From positions 80,540,858 through 80,604,857 of the forward strand of contig CM067565.1 in the NCBI GenBank assembly GCA_034336665.1: 64,000 nucleotides of DNA, in the 5' to 3' direction. The notes beneath the pieces are model-generated. The model ran no database searches. It had not been told where the DNA came from and was given only the letters and a program-made list of their open reading frames with translations. Position numbers and translations under genes: made by a program. Each line of letters begins with the position of its first letter. Position 1 is the first letter of the stretch. Shown one piece after another: positions 62,638 to 64,000 of the stretch. Origin of the DNA: Luscinia megarhynchos (Eukaryota > Chordata > Aves > Passeriformes > Turdidae).

Positions 62638-64000
62638 CTCACAGCTGAGACTGTCGGTGTGAGAGGACTGTTACAGAACCTGTGATACATTCTCAGATGC
62701 TAATAGTGCATTAGATGCTTTTGAGTACTGAGCTTGAACTCACAATCCTTTATAAATTCAATCTTAGCTGCTTTGCATTTCACCTCTAACTCTGGTGTTC
62801 TGTCTTAAATTCCTTATAATGGGTCAAACAAAATTTATTTAAAATTGAAATTCTTCAATTGAAATTGAATTTGTAACTTCTCATGATGGAAGAATTAGAT
62901 GTAATTAATTACAAAGTAAATGCTACATGCAATGCACAGGGTGATTTTTCTGTACTGGATATACCATGTAATTATCCAAATACACTGGATACCTTTATGC
63001 TCCAGTTCTGATCTCAAAGCAGACTTACTGCGCTTGATCTTCCAAATCATTACCACTGTCTTTAAGTAGAATATCCAAATACAGTTGTGCTATGCTTTCT
63101 CTCTTTTTTAGGATACTTTTTCTGTGAACCCAGAAAGCAGTTTGTTTTGCATATTTTTGGAATTGTAACTGTACCCTGTGTAGAAGTGCATCTCTTAATC
63201 CCTTCAGAATCAAGAGCTGGAGCTGTAGATAAGTTAAGAAGACAAGGTGCTCTTGGCCAGGATGACAGATAGTTATTAGATCTGAGAGAGAAGAGTGGTA
63301 GAAGGGGTGTGATGAAGAAGGATGTGCAGGGTTTGAAAGCAACATGGTGAAAACCTTAATTGAAAGCACTGGTTTTAGAAAGATGGTAGGTTTTGAATAA
63401 ACTTTAAGATTCTGCTGTTATAACAGAAGCAGAACTGGAACTCTGAGTAGATGTGGTCCTTTAGGCCAAGGGATGGTGAGTCCAGGGCTTCTGGGTTAAG
63501 AAGGAAAGAAAAAGCAGTCAAAAGAGGGCATCTTTAAATAGGACCCTAGTGTAGAGGCAGGACTCACCTACCTTTCACAATTATCTTCTTTTTTTCTCTC
63601 CCTTGTCTGAAACAGAGCATCCTTATGTCAAAGCCTTTGTTCATCTTTTGTTTTTTAATTGTCTCATACAAACCATTGCCGTGTTTTCTTACTAAATTTC
63701 TTCCCTTTAATGATGAGTAAATTCAGATGATGTAGAGATGCTCGAGTGCATATGACCTGGGTTTTTTTTGGTGGATGACTGTGGATTGAGACAAACTTGA
63801 GTGAATAATGTTCCAGAGTTTATTGTTTTAATATGGTATAAACCATCAAAAAAAATATTCCTTTTATACTAGTAGAATTGTCAGAGCTAAATTTTCCTAC
63901 AGAGCTATAAATTTCTGCCAATAGCCCCACATTTTTTCAAGAGACAGACATATAGCATCTGCCTATTTTCATTGTCCTAGCCCTCTCTATTTTAATTAAC

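Larger units (their letters stand above)
57193..64000 (+). other. PLD5 downstream intron to window end (no gene seen)
   Basis: AT-rich intronic DNA apart from the tandem repeat and palindrome cluster listed. A minus-strand frame of 114 codons at 63025-63369 has no recognisable domain. The next PLD5 coding exon (IALVENIPEG region) was looked for and not found. Confidence 0.5.

Noticed and set aside
63025..63369. 114-codon minus-strand open frame
   Set aside because: The lysine- and glutamine-rich C-terminal half looks protein-like, but no family is recognised and there is no supporting splice or promoter signal.

Overview
The window is AT-rich vertebrate DNA and almost certainly avian, probably from a songbird. 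The repeats point that way: several CR1 LINE fragments of different ages, two endogenous-retrovirus solo LTRs, and a tRNA(Ile)-headed, CR1-tailed SINE resembling TguSINE1 of zebra finch. There are no bacterial-style genes, operons, CRISPR arrays or rRNA/tRNA genes. The many short open frames (up to about 130 codons, one of about 220 that runs into a CR1 copy) are what chance gives in intronic sequence.

The one convincing protein-coding feature is a single internal exon at 30123-30259 on the + strand. It has an AG acceptor after a pyrimidine tract and a GTAAGA-type donor. It encodes a short polar start, a transmembrane helix of about 21 residues, an acidic GEDEDG stretch and a CxxxC. I recognise it as the membrane-anchor exon of PLD5, the catalytically inactive member of the PLD3/PLD4/PLD5 family. 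The rest of the window therefore reads as the PLD5 intron upstream of this exon (about 30 kb) and the intron downstream of it (about 34 kb). Neither outer boundary lies in the window.

Upstream intron (1-30122): an AT/AC microsatellite; an imperfect 100-nt hairpin near 2.0 kb; an ancient CR1 3' end (11.6-12.0 kb, minus); a well-preserved 645-bp solo LTR with a perfect 6-bp target duplication (13606-14250, minus); two striking inverted repeats at 19.46 kb and 20.2-20.4 kb; a second AT/AC microsatellite; and a decayed ancient CR1 at 24.1-25.2 kb (minus).

Downstream intron (30260-64000): a CR1 tail (31.2 kb, minus); a 0.9-kb CR1 3' end with a mutated reverse-transcriptase motif (35.1-36.0 kb, plus); a candidate in-frame cassette exon of 63 nt (37012-37074); a candidate 24-nt microexon (45864-45887) that would cause termination; a second, ERVL-type solo LTR (50.8-51.65 kb, minus); a CR1 tail (55.5 kb) and a SINE (57.1 kb); a 3 x 17-bp tandem repeat (59.05 kb); and a 68-bp cluster of three back-to-back palindromes (62.57 kb).

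The observations most worth a second look are the 63-nt candidate cassette exon, whose only open frame matches the PLD5 splice phase, and the near-perfect long inverted repeats at 19.5 and 20.3 kb.
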